DNA from: SIG603 sp964369415
Lineage (GTDB): Bacteria; Bacillota; Clostridia; Oscillospirales; Acutalibacteraceae
Length of the DNA: 64,000 nt
Reading direction: 5' to 3'
NCBI GenBank assembly: GCA_964369415.1
Contig: CAYJFP010000006.1
Location: 38,600-102,599 of the forward strand
The notes below the pieces were generated by a model. That model was not told the origin of the DNA. It was given only the letters and a program-made list of their open reading frames with translations, and made no database searches. Both the position numbers and the translations under genes were made by a program. Numbering within the stretch: the stretch's first letter is position 1; each line of letters starts with the position of its first letter. Shown piece by piece: positions 34,755-43,072 of the stretch.

Positions 34755-34856
34755 AATCAACTGAAATAATAACGATAATAAAGGGTAAAATATATGGAGA
34801 ATTATTATCGAATTCTTACAAAAATAAGAATTAATATTATTTTAGTTGATTTTTTT
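34755..34856 (+). other. Three-way-junction palindromic element between the methyltransferase gene and pfl
   Basis: Outer stem P1: AATCAACTGAAATAAT (34755-34770) pairs with ATTATTTTAGTTGATT (34836-34851), 16 pairs including one G-T. Inside it are two perfect hairpins: P2 CGATAATAA (34773-34781) with TTATTATCG (34802-34810), and P3 AATTCTTA (34811-34818) with TAAGAATT (34825-34832). P2 and P3 abut with no spacer. T50 to T56 of the 34850s form a T-run after P1. It may be the methyltransferase terminator, a small RNA or a regulatory element. Confidence 0.55.
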
Positions 34857-34874
34857 ATGTTTTAGTGATATAAT
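34846..34874 (+). promoter_or_regulatory. Sigma-A promoter of the pfl operon
   Basis: TTGATT (34846-34851), a 17-bp spacer and TATAAT (34869-34874), preceded by TGA (extended -10). The -35 box is part of the 3' arm of the palindromic element. Confidence 0.8.
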
Positions 34875-34878
34875 GAGA

Positions 34879-34896
34879 TTGTTAAAAAAATAACAA
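34879..34896 (+). promoter_or_regulatory. Rex-type operator at the pfl start site
   Basis: TTGTTAAAAAAATAACAA matches the Rex consensus TTGTTAANNNNTTAACAA at 13 of its 14 fixed positions. It lies 4 bp after the -10 box, over the predicted start, where a repressor would block transcription. Rex senses NADH/NAD and controls fermentation genes in many Firmicutes. No rex gene is in the window. Confidence 0.65.
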
Positions 34897-34926
34897 GCAA
34901 AAATTGTTTTAGGAGGACAAAAATAT

Positions 34927-37044
34927 ATGAAAACTATGCCAAAAGCTTGGGAAGGATTTAAACTTGGAAGATGGAGTAATGTAGCTGTTGATTTAAGCGA
35001 CTTTATTTTGAACAATTATACTCCATATGATGGAGATGAGTCCTTTTTAGAAGATGCAACTGAATCTACTAAGACTCTTTGGGAGCAAGTGCTTGATTTA
35101 AATAAACTTGAGAATGAAAAAGGTGGAGTCATTGAGATGGATGAAGATGTAGTTTCAACAGTTACATCTCATGCACCAGGGTATTTAAATAAAGAGCTTG
35201 AACTCATAGTAGGTTTTCAAACTGAAAAGCCTTTTAAGAGAAGTTTACAGCCATTTGGTGGAATTAGAACTGCCGAAAATGCATGCAAACAGTATGGATA
35301 TCAAGTTTCCGATAGGGTACACGATATATTTACGAACTACAGAAAAACGCATAACGATGGTGTTTTTGATGTGTATACAGATGAAATTAGACTTGCAAGA
35401 AAATCTTCGGTAATCACAGGACTTCCTGATGCTTACGGAAGAGGAAGAATTATAGGCGATTATAGAAGAGTTGCCTTATATGGAATTGACCTTTTAATAA
35501 ACGATAAGAAAAAACAGCTAAAAAGTGCTCCAGCTAAAATGACTGAAGAAAATATGCGATTAAGGGAAGAGTTATCAGAACAAATTAGAGCACTTTCTGA
35601 AATAAAAGAAATGGCGAAATCTTATGGATACGACATTTCAGAACCAGCAACAAATGCACGAGAGGCAATTCAGTGGCTATATTTTGGCTATCTAGCTGCA
35701 ATTAAAGAGCAAAACGGTGCTGCGATGAGCCTAGGAAGAACCTCAACTTTTCTTGATATTTATATAGATAGAGACTTAAAAAATGGCGTAATTACAGAAA
35801 AAGAAGCACAAGAGTATATTGACCATTTTATCATGAAGTTAAGGCTTGTAAAATTTGCAAGAACACATGAATATAACAGTCTGTTCTCAGGAGATCCTAC
35901 ATGGGTTACAGAGTCGATAGCTGGTGTGACTGTTTCAGGTGTTCACATGGTTACAAAAACTTCGTACAGATTCTTACACACGCTTGATAATTTGGGACCT
36001 GCACCTGAACCGAATTTGACAGTTTTGTGGTCGACAAAACTTCCAAGAAACTTTAAGAGATACTGTGCAAAAATGTCGATTAAGACTTCTTCGATTCAGT
36101 ATGAAAACGATGATATAATGAGAGAAATGCATGGAAGTGACTATGCAATAGCTTGTTGCGTTTCTTCTATGAAACTCGGTAAAGAAATGCAGTTTTTCGG
36201 AGCGAGAGCCAATCTTGCCAAGTGTTTATTATATGCGATAAACGGTGGAGTAGACGAAAAACTTAAGATACAAGTAGGACCAAAATACAGACCTGTAGAG
36301 GGCGATTATCTTGACTATAAAGACGTTATGGAAAAATACGACGACATGCTTGAATGGCTTGCTGGAGTCTATGTAAGTGCATTAAACATTATTCACTATA
36401 TGCATGATAAATACTGCTATGAAAGAGTCCAAATGGCACTTCATGATAGGGAAGTCAAAAGATATTTTGCAACAGGAATTGCGGGTCTATCGGTTATAGC
36501 AGATTCATTAAGTGCGATAAAATATGCAAAAGTTAAGACGGTTCGTGACGAGGATGGGCTAGTTGTTGACTATCAAATCGAAGGAGATTATCCAAAATAC
36601 GGAAACAACGACGATAGAGTAGACAAAATGGCGATAACCATTGTTCACAAGTTTATGGAAAAAATAAGAAAATATCACACTTATAGAAACAGTGTGCCGA
36701 CTATGTCTATTCTAACTATAACCTCAAATGTAGTTTATGGTAAGAAAACTGGAAGTACTCCTGATGGAAGAAAAGAAGGCGAACCATTTGCTCCTGGTGC
36801 GAATCCAATGCATGGAAGAGACACTAGCGGAGCAGCAGCATCACTTGCAAGTGTAGCAAAACTGCCTTTTGAAGATGCACAAGATGGAATTTCGGATACT
36901 TTTTCAATTATACCGTCTGCACTTGGTAAGGATGAGAAAACTTTTGTCGATGAAATTAGCTTAGACAATCTTAAAATTCAGATTAGCAAATCAAGCGATT
37001 GTGATATTAATTCTGCTTGTAGACAACCAAATGAAAATATATAG
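34927..37044 (+). CDS. pflB: Pyruvate formate-lyase, large catalytic part lacking the glycyl radical domain
   Basis: A 705-residue protein covering the PFL barrel, with the adjacent catalytic cysteines Cys410-Cys411 (IACCVSS) and the GSTPDGRKEGEPFAPGANPMHGRD region. It ends where full-length PFL (about 740-760 residues) continues into the glycyl radical domain. Instead it carries its own roughly 30-residue tail (DEISLDNLKI to RQPNENI) and a stop. The missing domain is encoded by the next gene. AGGAGG lies 9 nt before the ATG. It splits pyruvate plus CoA into acetyl-CoA and formate. The tail and separate start argue against a simple frameshift. Confidence 0.92.
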   Translation: MKTMPKAWEGFKLGRWSNVAVDLSDFILNNYTPYDGDESFLEDATESTKTLWEQVLDLNKLENEKGGVIEMDEDVVSTVTSHAPGYLNKELELIVGFQTEKPFKRSLQPFGGIRTAENACKQYGYQVSDRVHDIFTNYRKTHNDGVFDVYTDEIRLARKSSVITGLPDAYGRGRIIGDYRRVALYGIDLLINDKKKQLKSAPAKMTEENMRLREELSEQIRALSEIKEMAKSYGYDISEPATNAREAIQWLYFGYLAAIKEQNGAAMSLGRTSTFLDIYIDRDLKNGVITEKEAQEYIDHFIMKLRLVKFARTHEYNSLFSGDPTWVTESIAGVTVSGVHMVTKTSYRFLHTLDNLGPAPEPNLTVLWSTKLPRNFKRYCAKMSIKTSSIQYENDDIMREMHGSDYAIACCVSSMKLGKEMQFFGARANLAKCLLYAINGGVDEKLKIQVGPKYRPVEGDYLDYKDVMEKYDDMLEWLAGVYVSALNIIHYMHDKYCYERVQMALHDREVKRYFATGIAGLSVIADSLSAIKYAKVKTVRDEDGLVVDYQIEGDYPKYGNNDDRVDKMAITIVHKFMEKIRKYHTYRNSVPTMSILTITSNVVYGKKTGSTPDGRKEGEPFAPGANPMHGRDTSGAAASLASVAKLPFEDAQDGISDTFSIIPSALGKDEKTFVDEISLDNLKIQISKSSDCDINSACRQPNENI

Positions 37045-37062
37045 TAAAGAAAGGAAATAACT

Positions 37063-37302
37063 ATGATTACAGACAATCAAATAGATAATTTAGTATCGCT
37101 TTTAGATGCGTATACAGAAAAAGGCGGACATCATTTAAACGTAAATGTTTTTACAAAAGAAACACTGCTTGACGCACAAGAGCACCCAGAAAAATATCCA
37201 CAACTTACAGTAAGAGTTTCAGGCTATGCAGTTAATTTTGTTAAGCTTACAAAAGAGCAACAAGACGACATTATTTCAAGAACTTTTCATAAGACTATTT
37301 AG
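37063..37302 (+). CDS. Separate glycyl radical domain of pyruvate formate-lyase
   Basis: A 79-residue protein corresponding to the C-terminal end of PFL: QIDNLVSLLDAY, GGHHLNVNVF, ETLLDAQEHPEKYPQLTV, then the radical loop RVSGYAVNF with the radical Gly at residue 54, and the terminal QQDDIISRTF. It has its own ribosome binding site (AGAAAGGAA) and ATG, 18 bp after the large subunit stop. It resembles the stand-alone radical protein GrcA/YfiD, but here it is next to a PFL that lacks this domain, so it is probably an essential subunit rather than a repair factor. Confidence 0.9.
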   Translation: MITDNQIDNLVSLLDAYTEKGGHHLNVNVFTKETLLDAQEHPEKYPQLTVRVSGYAVNFVKLTKEQQDDIISRTFHKTI

Positions 37303-37311
37303 GAGACTGCT

Positions 37312-38058
37312 ATGGAAAAGGGATATGTACATTCTATAGAATCGTTAGGTACGGTTGACGGACCTGGAATTAGATTCGTAGTCTTTACTCAGGGGTGTCC
37401 GCTTAGGTGCAAATATTGTCATAATCCTGATACTTGGCAGGCAAACGTAGGTAATACAATGTCTGTTGAAGAGATTTATGAAAAATATGTGGGCGTAAAA
37501 GAGTTTGTAAAAGGTGGAATTACAGTGACAGGAGGAGAGCCATTGTTACAAATGGCTTTCGTTACCAATCTTTTTAAGTTTTTTAAATCAAAAGGAATTC
37601 ATACCTGTATTGATACATCAGGGATTAGTTTTACTAATAATAAGATAAAAGAGTTTAGTGAGTTAATGCAGTATACTGACCTTGTTCTGCTAGATATTAA
37701 GCATATTGATGATGAAGAGCATAAAAAACTGACAGGAGTATCTAATAAGAACATTCTAGATTTTGCAAGCTATCTTTCAAGGATAGGTAAAGATGTTTGG
37801 ATTCGCCATGTGGCAATACCTAAAATCACGATAATTGACGAATATTTAGTGAAACTTGGATATTTTATTGGCTCTATAAAAAGCATTAGAGCACTTGATG
37901 TTCTTCCTTATCATAAACTTGGTGAAGAAAAATACAAGAGTCTTGGAATTCCATTAAAGCTTGAAGATATACCTGCTGCAACAGATGAACAGGCGGAATA
38001 TTCAAAGAAAAAAATACTTGAAGGAATCAAGTTAAAACTAAAAGAGGAGACTGTATGA
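37312..38058 (+). CDS. pflA: Pyruvate formate-lyase activating enzyme (radical SAM)
   Basis: A 248-residue radical SAM enzyme. The cluster motif CPLRCKYCHNPDTW holds the CxxxCxxC cysteines, followed by GGITVTGGEPLLQ and DTSG. It abstracts a hydrogen from the radical Gly, here on the separate small subunit. It starts 9 bp after that gene. Its stop codon lies in the loop of the following terminator hairpin. Confidence 0.95.
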   Translation: MEKGYVHSIESLGTVDGPGIRFVVFTQGCPLRCKYCHNPDTWQANVGNTMSVEEIYEKYVGVKEFVKGGITVTGGEPLLQMAFVTNLFKFFKSKGIHTCIDTSGISFTNNKIKEFSELMQYTDLVLLDIKHIDDEEHKKLTGVSNKNILDFASYLSRIGKDVWIRHVAIPKITIIDEYLVKLGYFIGSIKSIRALDVLPYHKLGEEKYKSLGIPLKLEDIPAATDEQAEYSKKKILEGIKLKLKEETV

Positions 38059-38073
38059 TTACAGTCTCCTCTT
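38042..38073. terminator. Hairpin overlapping the pflA stop, likely bidirectional terminator
   Basis: AAGAGGAGACTGTA (38042-38055) pairs perfectly with TACAGTCTCCTCTT (38060-38073); the loop TGAT contains the pflA stop codon. T-rich sequence is better on the minus strand, after the PASTA gene. Confidence 0.75.
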
Positions 38074-38083
38074 AGTCTATTTA

Positions 38084-40069
38084 TTATCCAGTTGGAATAT
38101 TAGGGTCTATTGTAGTTGAGTCTCCTGCTTCGGTACCGTTTGTAGAACCATCACCGCCTGTGCCGTCTCCTGCTGTACCGTCTGTTATAGGCGGGCTTAA
38201 ATCTTCAGTGCCTATAGTCAGTGTGATTGCAGTTCCAGGAGCTACCACAGAGCCTGCTGTAGTGGACTGAGAAATAACCTTATCAATCATGTTTTCTTCA
38301 TATCCACCGTCAACAAATTTTATAGTAAACTGTTTATCATATCCGAGGTTTCTAACATCAGTTTCGCTTAAACCTGTAAAATCTGGAACTGAGTAAGTGT
38401 TTGAAATAGGAACATATTTTAGTTGAATTGTCGTTTGCTGATTTACCTCTGTGCCAGGTTCTATACTTTGATACCAAACCTCGCCAGGAAGTCTTCCTTC
38501 TGAGTGTTCAGCAGTAAAAACCGGAACTAAATTTAGTTCATCGCAAATGGCAATCGCCTTTTCTCTAGTTGTGATTTCTGCATAAGGTTTGCCTAAATCT
38601 GCTACTAAATCTGGAACAAAAATGACTCCGCCCTCGGACACGATTACATTTATCGTAGAGCCGATTCCAATACTTACATTCGCCTTATCTTGCGATAAAA
38701 TAGTACCAGCTGATTTGTCAGACGCTGTGTAGGTAGTAACAACTTTTAAGTTAGCACCAAGTTCATTAAGTGGTTTAACCCAAGAGTTAAGCGAGTCTAA
38801 ACTTTGACCGACAAACGATGATAAGTCAAATGAATTTCCGAGTGAATATGTTAATTCGACAATGTCGCCTTCATTGTAAAGAGTGCCTGATGAAATTGAC
38901 TGAGAAATTAAGACGTCTTTATTAGAGCTTGAGTATCTTTCTTTTGTCAGAATAGAAATTCCAAGCTGTGAAGCCTTAACAGCGGCTGCATCTTTTGTAT
39001 ATTGATAAAAATTTGGAACTAAAATCTCTTTTCCTTTAGAAACAGATAATTTAATAGTATCTCCGCTATTTACGACTTCTTCTGCCTTGATGCTTTGCTT
39101 ATAAATTTGTCCTTTTGGATAGGTTTCGCTAAATTCTTCGGCAATTTCGATGATGATTCCATTCTCTTCGCCAAACACATTCGCAGCATCAACTGTCATA
39201 GTAGAAAAATCGGGAACAGTGACAGGTTTACCAGCTGATTTACCTTTTGAAAAAGTAACGTATAGGGGAGTATCACGTCTAATTTCTTCATCCAAAACGG
39301 TATTATCATTTATAGTAAAACTGATTACTTTTCCAGCTTCAACTGTTTCACTTTCCTCAGAGGTGATTCTAACCTTAGTCATGTGGTTGTCAGCAGCCCA
39401 GTTCTCAACCTCTGCCATAGTCATATTTTTAATATCGGGAACAGTGACCATAGTGCTTAAATCAGGTCCGCCTGAAATAACAAGCTCTACAAAGTTTCCG
39501 CCTTTAAGTTCTTCACCCTCAGTAGGGCTTTGCTCCATGACTTCGCCTGAAGGAACAGTATCACTAAACTCAGTCTCGCTACGGACAAGAATGCTGTTTT
39601 CATTCGCCCATAAACTAGCATCGGACTCAGTCCAGCCGATCATATTTGGTAGAATCGTGCCTCGATTTAAAAAGAAAACTAAAAGAATTATGCCGACTAT
39701 AGCTACTATACCGACAATTACATACGCTATAGGAAATTTTTTTTCAGTTACAACTTTTTCTCTTTTTTTATAAGGGGAAAAAGTTGGTTTTTCTTCGAAA
39801 TTCATATCAAAATTATCGTCTTCTTCTGAAATATCATCAAAATCGTCAGTGAATTCATCAGGTTTTTCAGTATAATCATATGAAGCATCTGTCGTTTTNN
39901 NNNNNNNNNNNNNNNNNNNNNNNNNNNNNNNNNNNNNNNNNNNNNNNNNNNNNNNNNNNNNNNNNNNNNNNNNNNNNNNNNNNNNNNNNNNNNNNNNNGG
40001 TATTTCAGCCGTTTCTTCTAAGTTCTGGGCTCCACTTTTTTTGTACTTGTCTAAAAAATTGTTTTCCAT
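38084..40069 (-). CDS. PASTA-repeat membrane protein without a visible kinase domain (interrupted by assembly gap)
   Basis: Coding begins with 23 residues, then the 100-N gap, then an acidic cytoplasmic stretch (DFDDISEEDDNFD), a membrane helix (YVIVGIVAIVGIILLVFF) and about seven PASTA-like repeats with VPDF/VPDI starts. The tail is Gly/Thr-rich. PASTA domains bind peptidoglycan fragments and usually sit on PrkC/StkP kinases or penicillin-binding proteins. The visible N-terminus is not a kinase start, but the true gap length is unknown, so missing sequence cannot be excluded. The upstream ribosome binding site is weak. Confidence 0.75.
   Translation of the reverse strand: MENNFLDKYKKSGAQNLEETAEIXXXXXXXXXXXXXXXXXXXXXXXXXXXXXXXXXXKTTDASYDYTEKPDEFTDDFDDISEEDDNFDMNFEEKPTFSPYKKREKVVTEKKFPIAYVIVGIVAIVGIILLVFFLNRGTILPNMIGWTESDASLWANENSILVRSETEFSDTVPSGEVMEQSPTEGEELKGGNFVELVISGGPDLSTMVTVPDIKNMTMAEVENWAADNHMTKVRITSEESETVEAGKVISFTINDNTVLDEEIRRDTPLYVTFSKGKSAGKPVTVPDFSTMTVDAANVFGEENGIIIEIAEEFSETYPKGQIYKQSIKAEEVVNSGDTIKLSVSKGKEILVPNFYQYTKDAAAVKASQLGISILTKERYSSSNKDVLISQSISSGTLYNEGDIVELTYSLGNSFDLSSFVGQSLDSLNSWVKPLNELGANLKVVTTYTASDKSAGTILSQDKANVSIGIGSTINVIVSEGGVIFVPDLVADLGKPYAEITTREKAIAICDELNLVPVFTAEHSEGRLPGEVWYQSIEPGTEVNQQTTIQLKYVPISNTYSVPDFTGLSETDVRNLGYDKQFTIKFVDGGYEENMIDKVISQSTTAGSVVAPGTAITLTIGTEDLSPPITDGTAGDGTGGDGSTNGTEAGDSTTIDPNIPTG
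39899..39998. other. Assembly gap (100 N)
   Basis: Exactly 100 N, the usual placeholder for a gap of unknown size. It falls within the N-terminal part of the PASTA gene, so that protein length and frame are not reliable across it. Confidence 0.99.
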
Positions 40070-40155
40070 GTTCTTTGGGGTTCACCCTTTCATTTTACTA
40101 TGCAGAAATATAGCCGATATAAATATCAACTATATTTCTATACGCATATTTTCTT

Positions 40156-41931
40156 TTAATTTGTTATATCATGCTTTTTAAATGTGAATAGTGAAATCGC
40201 AAAGAGTATAGCGCCATATATTAACAGTACTGCTGCGCCAAGTCCAAGACTTAAAGGCATTCCGTTTGCAATAAGGCTAGTTATCATGCTGTACTCTGCG
40301 AAGAAATCGCTCATTGCCATATAGGGGATAGGTGTAAAGGCTAAGAATTCGACATTTCCAAGGCCTAAGATGAACGCCATTGCTATAGATGAGCCCATTA
40401 AAACTATAGTCGGTACAATTATTGCAACAGCAATATTTTTTATGATAGCCGAGGTTGCAAAGGCGAGCACATATGAAAATAGTATGCTTAATGAACTTAT
40501 CATCATTCTTTCTAAAAGCATGATGAAGAAATTTACTTCTCCACTGGCTGTATAGTTTGGATACATATAGTCATCAAAACCATGAGTAAAGCCTTTAACT
40601 AATATCATAACAAAGAAAATGAGGAAATACAAGATGTAAGTTAACGCAAGTCCTGCAATAAATCTTGAAATGATGACTTTTAGTCTAAGTCTTGGTCTAA
40701 TCATAAGTAAACGAACGGTTCCACTTTGGAATTCAGTCGCTATAGAGTAGCCACCTACTAGAATTCCGAAAATGCCTATGAGCATTGATGAAGATAAAAC
40801 TCCGTTTACTTGCGCCCTTGAGCTGCCATCGACAAATTTCATGTCGGGTTTGTCAGCTTCTAAAGAAGATTGTGCAACTAGTAAATCATATTCAGCGTCT
40901 ACAACTTGCTTATCAAGTGAATTGATATAATCTTGATATGAGTCATACTGATTAGAGGAGTATTGGTCTTCATAGAACTCTTCTTCGGTCAATCTACCGA
41001 CAGTGGTTAAGTATTCAATGTCGCTTTCTGAACGAGATTTAGAATCAAGTGCACTGTCTTGCCAGCTTCCATCACCTGGAATGATATTGTGTTCTAGTCT
41101 GTAGTCAAGTTCTGGTATGTCGCTAGTTTCTATTTGTCTTATGTTTAGCTCTAAATATTCAATATTTTCGGCTAAGAATTCTTCTTGAGAAGGGTCTTTA
41201 ATTATGTTTTCTTCCATAGTTTCAATTTGCTCTTTATAATGCTCTATATCATCAGTATATGATATTTTCTTTAATTCAACATAAACCGCAAAATCATTTG
41301 TTTCAAGCATTTCATAAAATAGATTTAATTTAGTGATGTTTTTGTCGTAAGTTTCTTGCAATTCAGCCGTTGTTAAATCTTTAAAAACTTGATAGTTATA
41401 ACCGCCTGAATATTCCATTGCCTGTGTAAAAACGTCTTCGTCATATTCTTCACCGCTTAATAAAAATTCAAGTACATAGTTATCTGCAACCGTGTTTCTA
41501 AGCGAATAAACTGAATTCATACGGTAGTCTTCGTCACTTTTAATCACGTTATCGGCAGCCGTGAAAAAGGTAATAAGCTCATCTGTTAATTCAATGGCAT
41601 ACTTTACTGAGTCAGCGTTTTCAAAATATGCTTCACCTTCGTTATTAAGGCGTCCAATTTCATCGTTAAGATACTCAAGTTCCCAAGTTAACTGGGTTCC
41701 TTCACTACTGTAAGAAGAACCATAGCTTTCGTAGATTTCACCATTAGGACCAATAGACACACTGTACCCTCCGCCATAATAGCCACCAGAACTTAGTAAA
41801 TTCTCGGTGACATAGGTAAGTACTGGGCCAACTGCACAAATAATGAACATAATTACAAGTGCAGAAATTAATATAAACTTAGAGCTTAGCATGTGTTTTG
41901 CTTCTGATATAATTTGTTTGAAAAAATTCAT
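40156..41931 (-). CDS. ABC-2 type transporter permease with large extracytoplasmic domain
   Basis: A 591-residue permease. One N-terminal membrane helix (about residues 18-38) is followed by an about 330-residue extracytoplasmic, charged, partly coiled-coil region that begins GGYYGGGYS. About five C-terminal membrane helices follow (from VLSSSMLIGIFGILVGGYSIATEF). This layout is typical of ABC-2 exporters for peptides or cell-wall-active compounds. It overlaps in operon with the ATPase gene 13 bp upstream. The substrate is unknown. Confidence 0.85.
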   Translation of the reverse strand: MNFFKQIISEAKHMLSSKFILISALVIMFIICAVGPVLTYVTENLLSSGGYYGGGYSVSIGPNGEIYESYGSSYSSEGTQLTWELEYLNDEIGRLNNEGEAYFENADSVKYAIELTDELITFFTAADNVIKSDEDYRMNSVYSLRNTVADNYVLEFLLSGEEYDEDVFTQAMEYSGGYNYQVFKDLTTAELQETYDKNITKLNLFYEMLETNDFAVYVELKKISYTDDIEHYKEQIETMEENIIKDPSQEEFLAENIEYLELNIRQIETSDIPELDYRLEHNIIPGDGSWQDSALDSKSRSESDIEYLTTVGRLTEEEFYEDQYSSNQYDSYQDYINSLDKQVVDAEYDLLVAQSSLEADKPDMKFVDGSSRAQVNGVLSSSMLIGIFGILVGGYSIATEFQSGTVRLLMIRPRLRLKVIISRFIAGLALTYILYFLIFFVMILVKGFTHGFDDYMYPNYTASGEVNFFIMLLERMMISSLSILFSYVLAFATSAIIKNIAVAIIVPTIVLMGSSIAMAFILGLGNVEFLAFTPIPYMAMSDFFAEYSMITSLIANGMPLSLGLGAAVLLIYGAILFAISLFTFKKHDITN

Positions 41932-41944
41932 AAACTATCCCTCC

Positions 41945-42862
41945 TTAAATAATTTGAGTCTTAGTGCCGGTTGTCATGGAAATAAAGTCTTGCTCAAGTG
42001 ATCTTTGCTGTCTATTTACAGCGTAAATACTAATACCATCTTTAGTGATTAAATCCGATATTATTTGAGGAATGGCTTCATTTTTCATGACGATATTAAC
42101 ACCTTCAGGAAGTAAGTCGCAGTTTGCACCCATTTGTTTAAATTTATCCAAAACAAATTGATTGTTGTCGGTGACAAAGGTGTACTGATATATTTCTGAG
42201 AAATCTTGTTCGCCAATGGTTTTTTCGCCGATGATAACTCCATTGTCTATTATGTAGATTCTATCACACATTAATTCCATTTCAGAAAGAAGGTGGCTTG
42301 AAATGAACACACCTGAATTTGCATTTCTTGAAAGTTCTTTTAAAAGATCACGAAGCTCTTTAATACCGATAGGGTCAAGTCCATTTGTCGGTTCGTCCAA
42401 GATAAGTAGGGGAGGCATATGAAGCAGTGCCTGAGCTAGACCGACTCTTTGACGCATACCTAGTGAATAAGTTTTAACTTTGTCGTTGATTCTTTCCTTC
42501 ATTTTTACCAGTTCGACGACTGAGTCAATATTTTCGACTGCCTCTTTGCCATAATACTGGGCAAAATACTCAAGATTTTTTCTTCCAGAAAGTCTTTTGT
42601 ATAAATCAGGATTTTCTACAATAGCACCAACGTTCTTCATTGCGCTTTCAAAATCATTTTGTACACTATGTCCGCAAATGCTGATATTTCCTTCAGTAAT
42701 GCCGAAAAGTCCCATAATCATTTTTATAGTAGTGGTTTTACCTGCACCATTTGGCCCTAGAAAACCAACTATTTCGCCGCTGTTAACTGTAAGACTTATA
42801 CCATCGACAATGGTTTTTTTCTTGATTTTCTTGCTTACTCCTTCAAGTTTAAGAAGTTCCAT
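41945..42862 (-). CDS. ABC transporter ATP-binding protein
   Basis: A 305-residue ATPase of the DrrA/BcrA (CcmA) type. It shows Walker A GPNGAGKTT, the signature SLGMRQRVGLAQ, Walker B LLILDEPTNGLD and the H-loop SSHLLSE. It powers the adjacent ABC-2 permease. The ATG at 42862 follows AGGAGGA; an in-frame upstream ATG at 42952 lies inside the promoter. BcrA-like transporters often give resistance to cell-wall antibiotics or bacteriocins, but that is inference here. Confidence 0.92.
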   Translation of the reverse strand: MELLKLEGVSKKIKKKTIVDGISLTVNSGEIVGFLGPNGAGKTTTIKMIMGLFGITEGNISICGHSVQNDFESAMKNVGAIVENPDLYKRLSGRKNLEYFAQYYGKEAVENIDSVVELVKMKERINDKVKTYSLGMRQRVGLAQALLHMPPLLILDEPTNGLDPIGIKELRDLLKELSRNANSGVFISSHLLSEMELMCDRIYIIDNGVIIGEKTIGEQDFSEIYQYTFVTDNNQFVLDKFKQMGANCDLLPEGVNIVMKNEAIPQIISDLITKDGISIYAVNRQQRSLEQDFISMTTGTKTQII

Positions 42863-42923
42863 AATTTTTCCTCCTAAAATATTTAATTTAAAAACTAAGT
42901 GTATTACTACGAATGATACAGTT

Positions 42924-42952
42924 AGTTTAACATATAGATCATCATTTGTCAA
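42924..42952 (-). promoter_or_regulatory. Sigma-A promoter of the ABC-2 transporter unit
   Basis: On the minus strand a perfect TTGACA (42952-42947), a 17-bp spacer ending in TGT (extended -10), then TAAACT (42929-42924). It rules out the longer ATPase start at 42952. Confidence 0.8.
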
Positions 42953-43010
42953 TAATTTATTCTAAATATAACTTAATAATTCTAAAAATGCAATACTTTT
43001 TATAAAAAGG

Positions 43011-43039
43011 TTGAAATAATTATATTATTTGAATATAAT
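43011..43039 (+). promoter_or_regulatory. Sigma-A promoter of the DUF2974 gene
   Basis: TTGAAA (43011-43016), a 17-bp spacer and TATAAT (43034-43039), about 34 bp before the start codon. Confidence 0.8.
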
Positions 43040-43072
43040 ATAATAAAAGTCATGCATTTTGTAGGAGGATTT

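Noticed and set aside
36990..37070. pfl split as a simple frameshift or sequencing error
   Set aside because: The large protein has an extra unrelated tail of about 30 residues, and the small gene has its own ribosome binding site and ATG at the domain boundary. One indel would not create this.
38059..40113. Plus-strand ORFs opposite the PASTA gene
   Set aside because: They are antisense shadows with repetitive Ser/Thr/Pro-rich composition, without ribosome binding sites, and one crosses the N-run.
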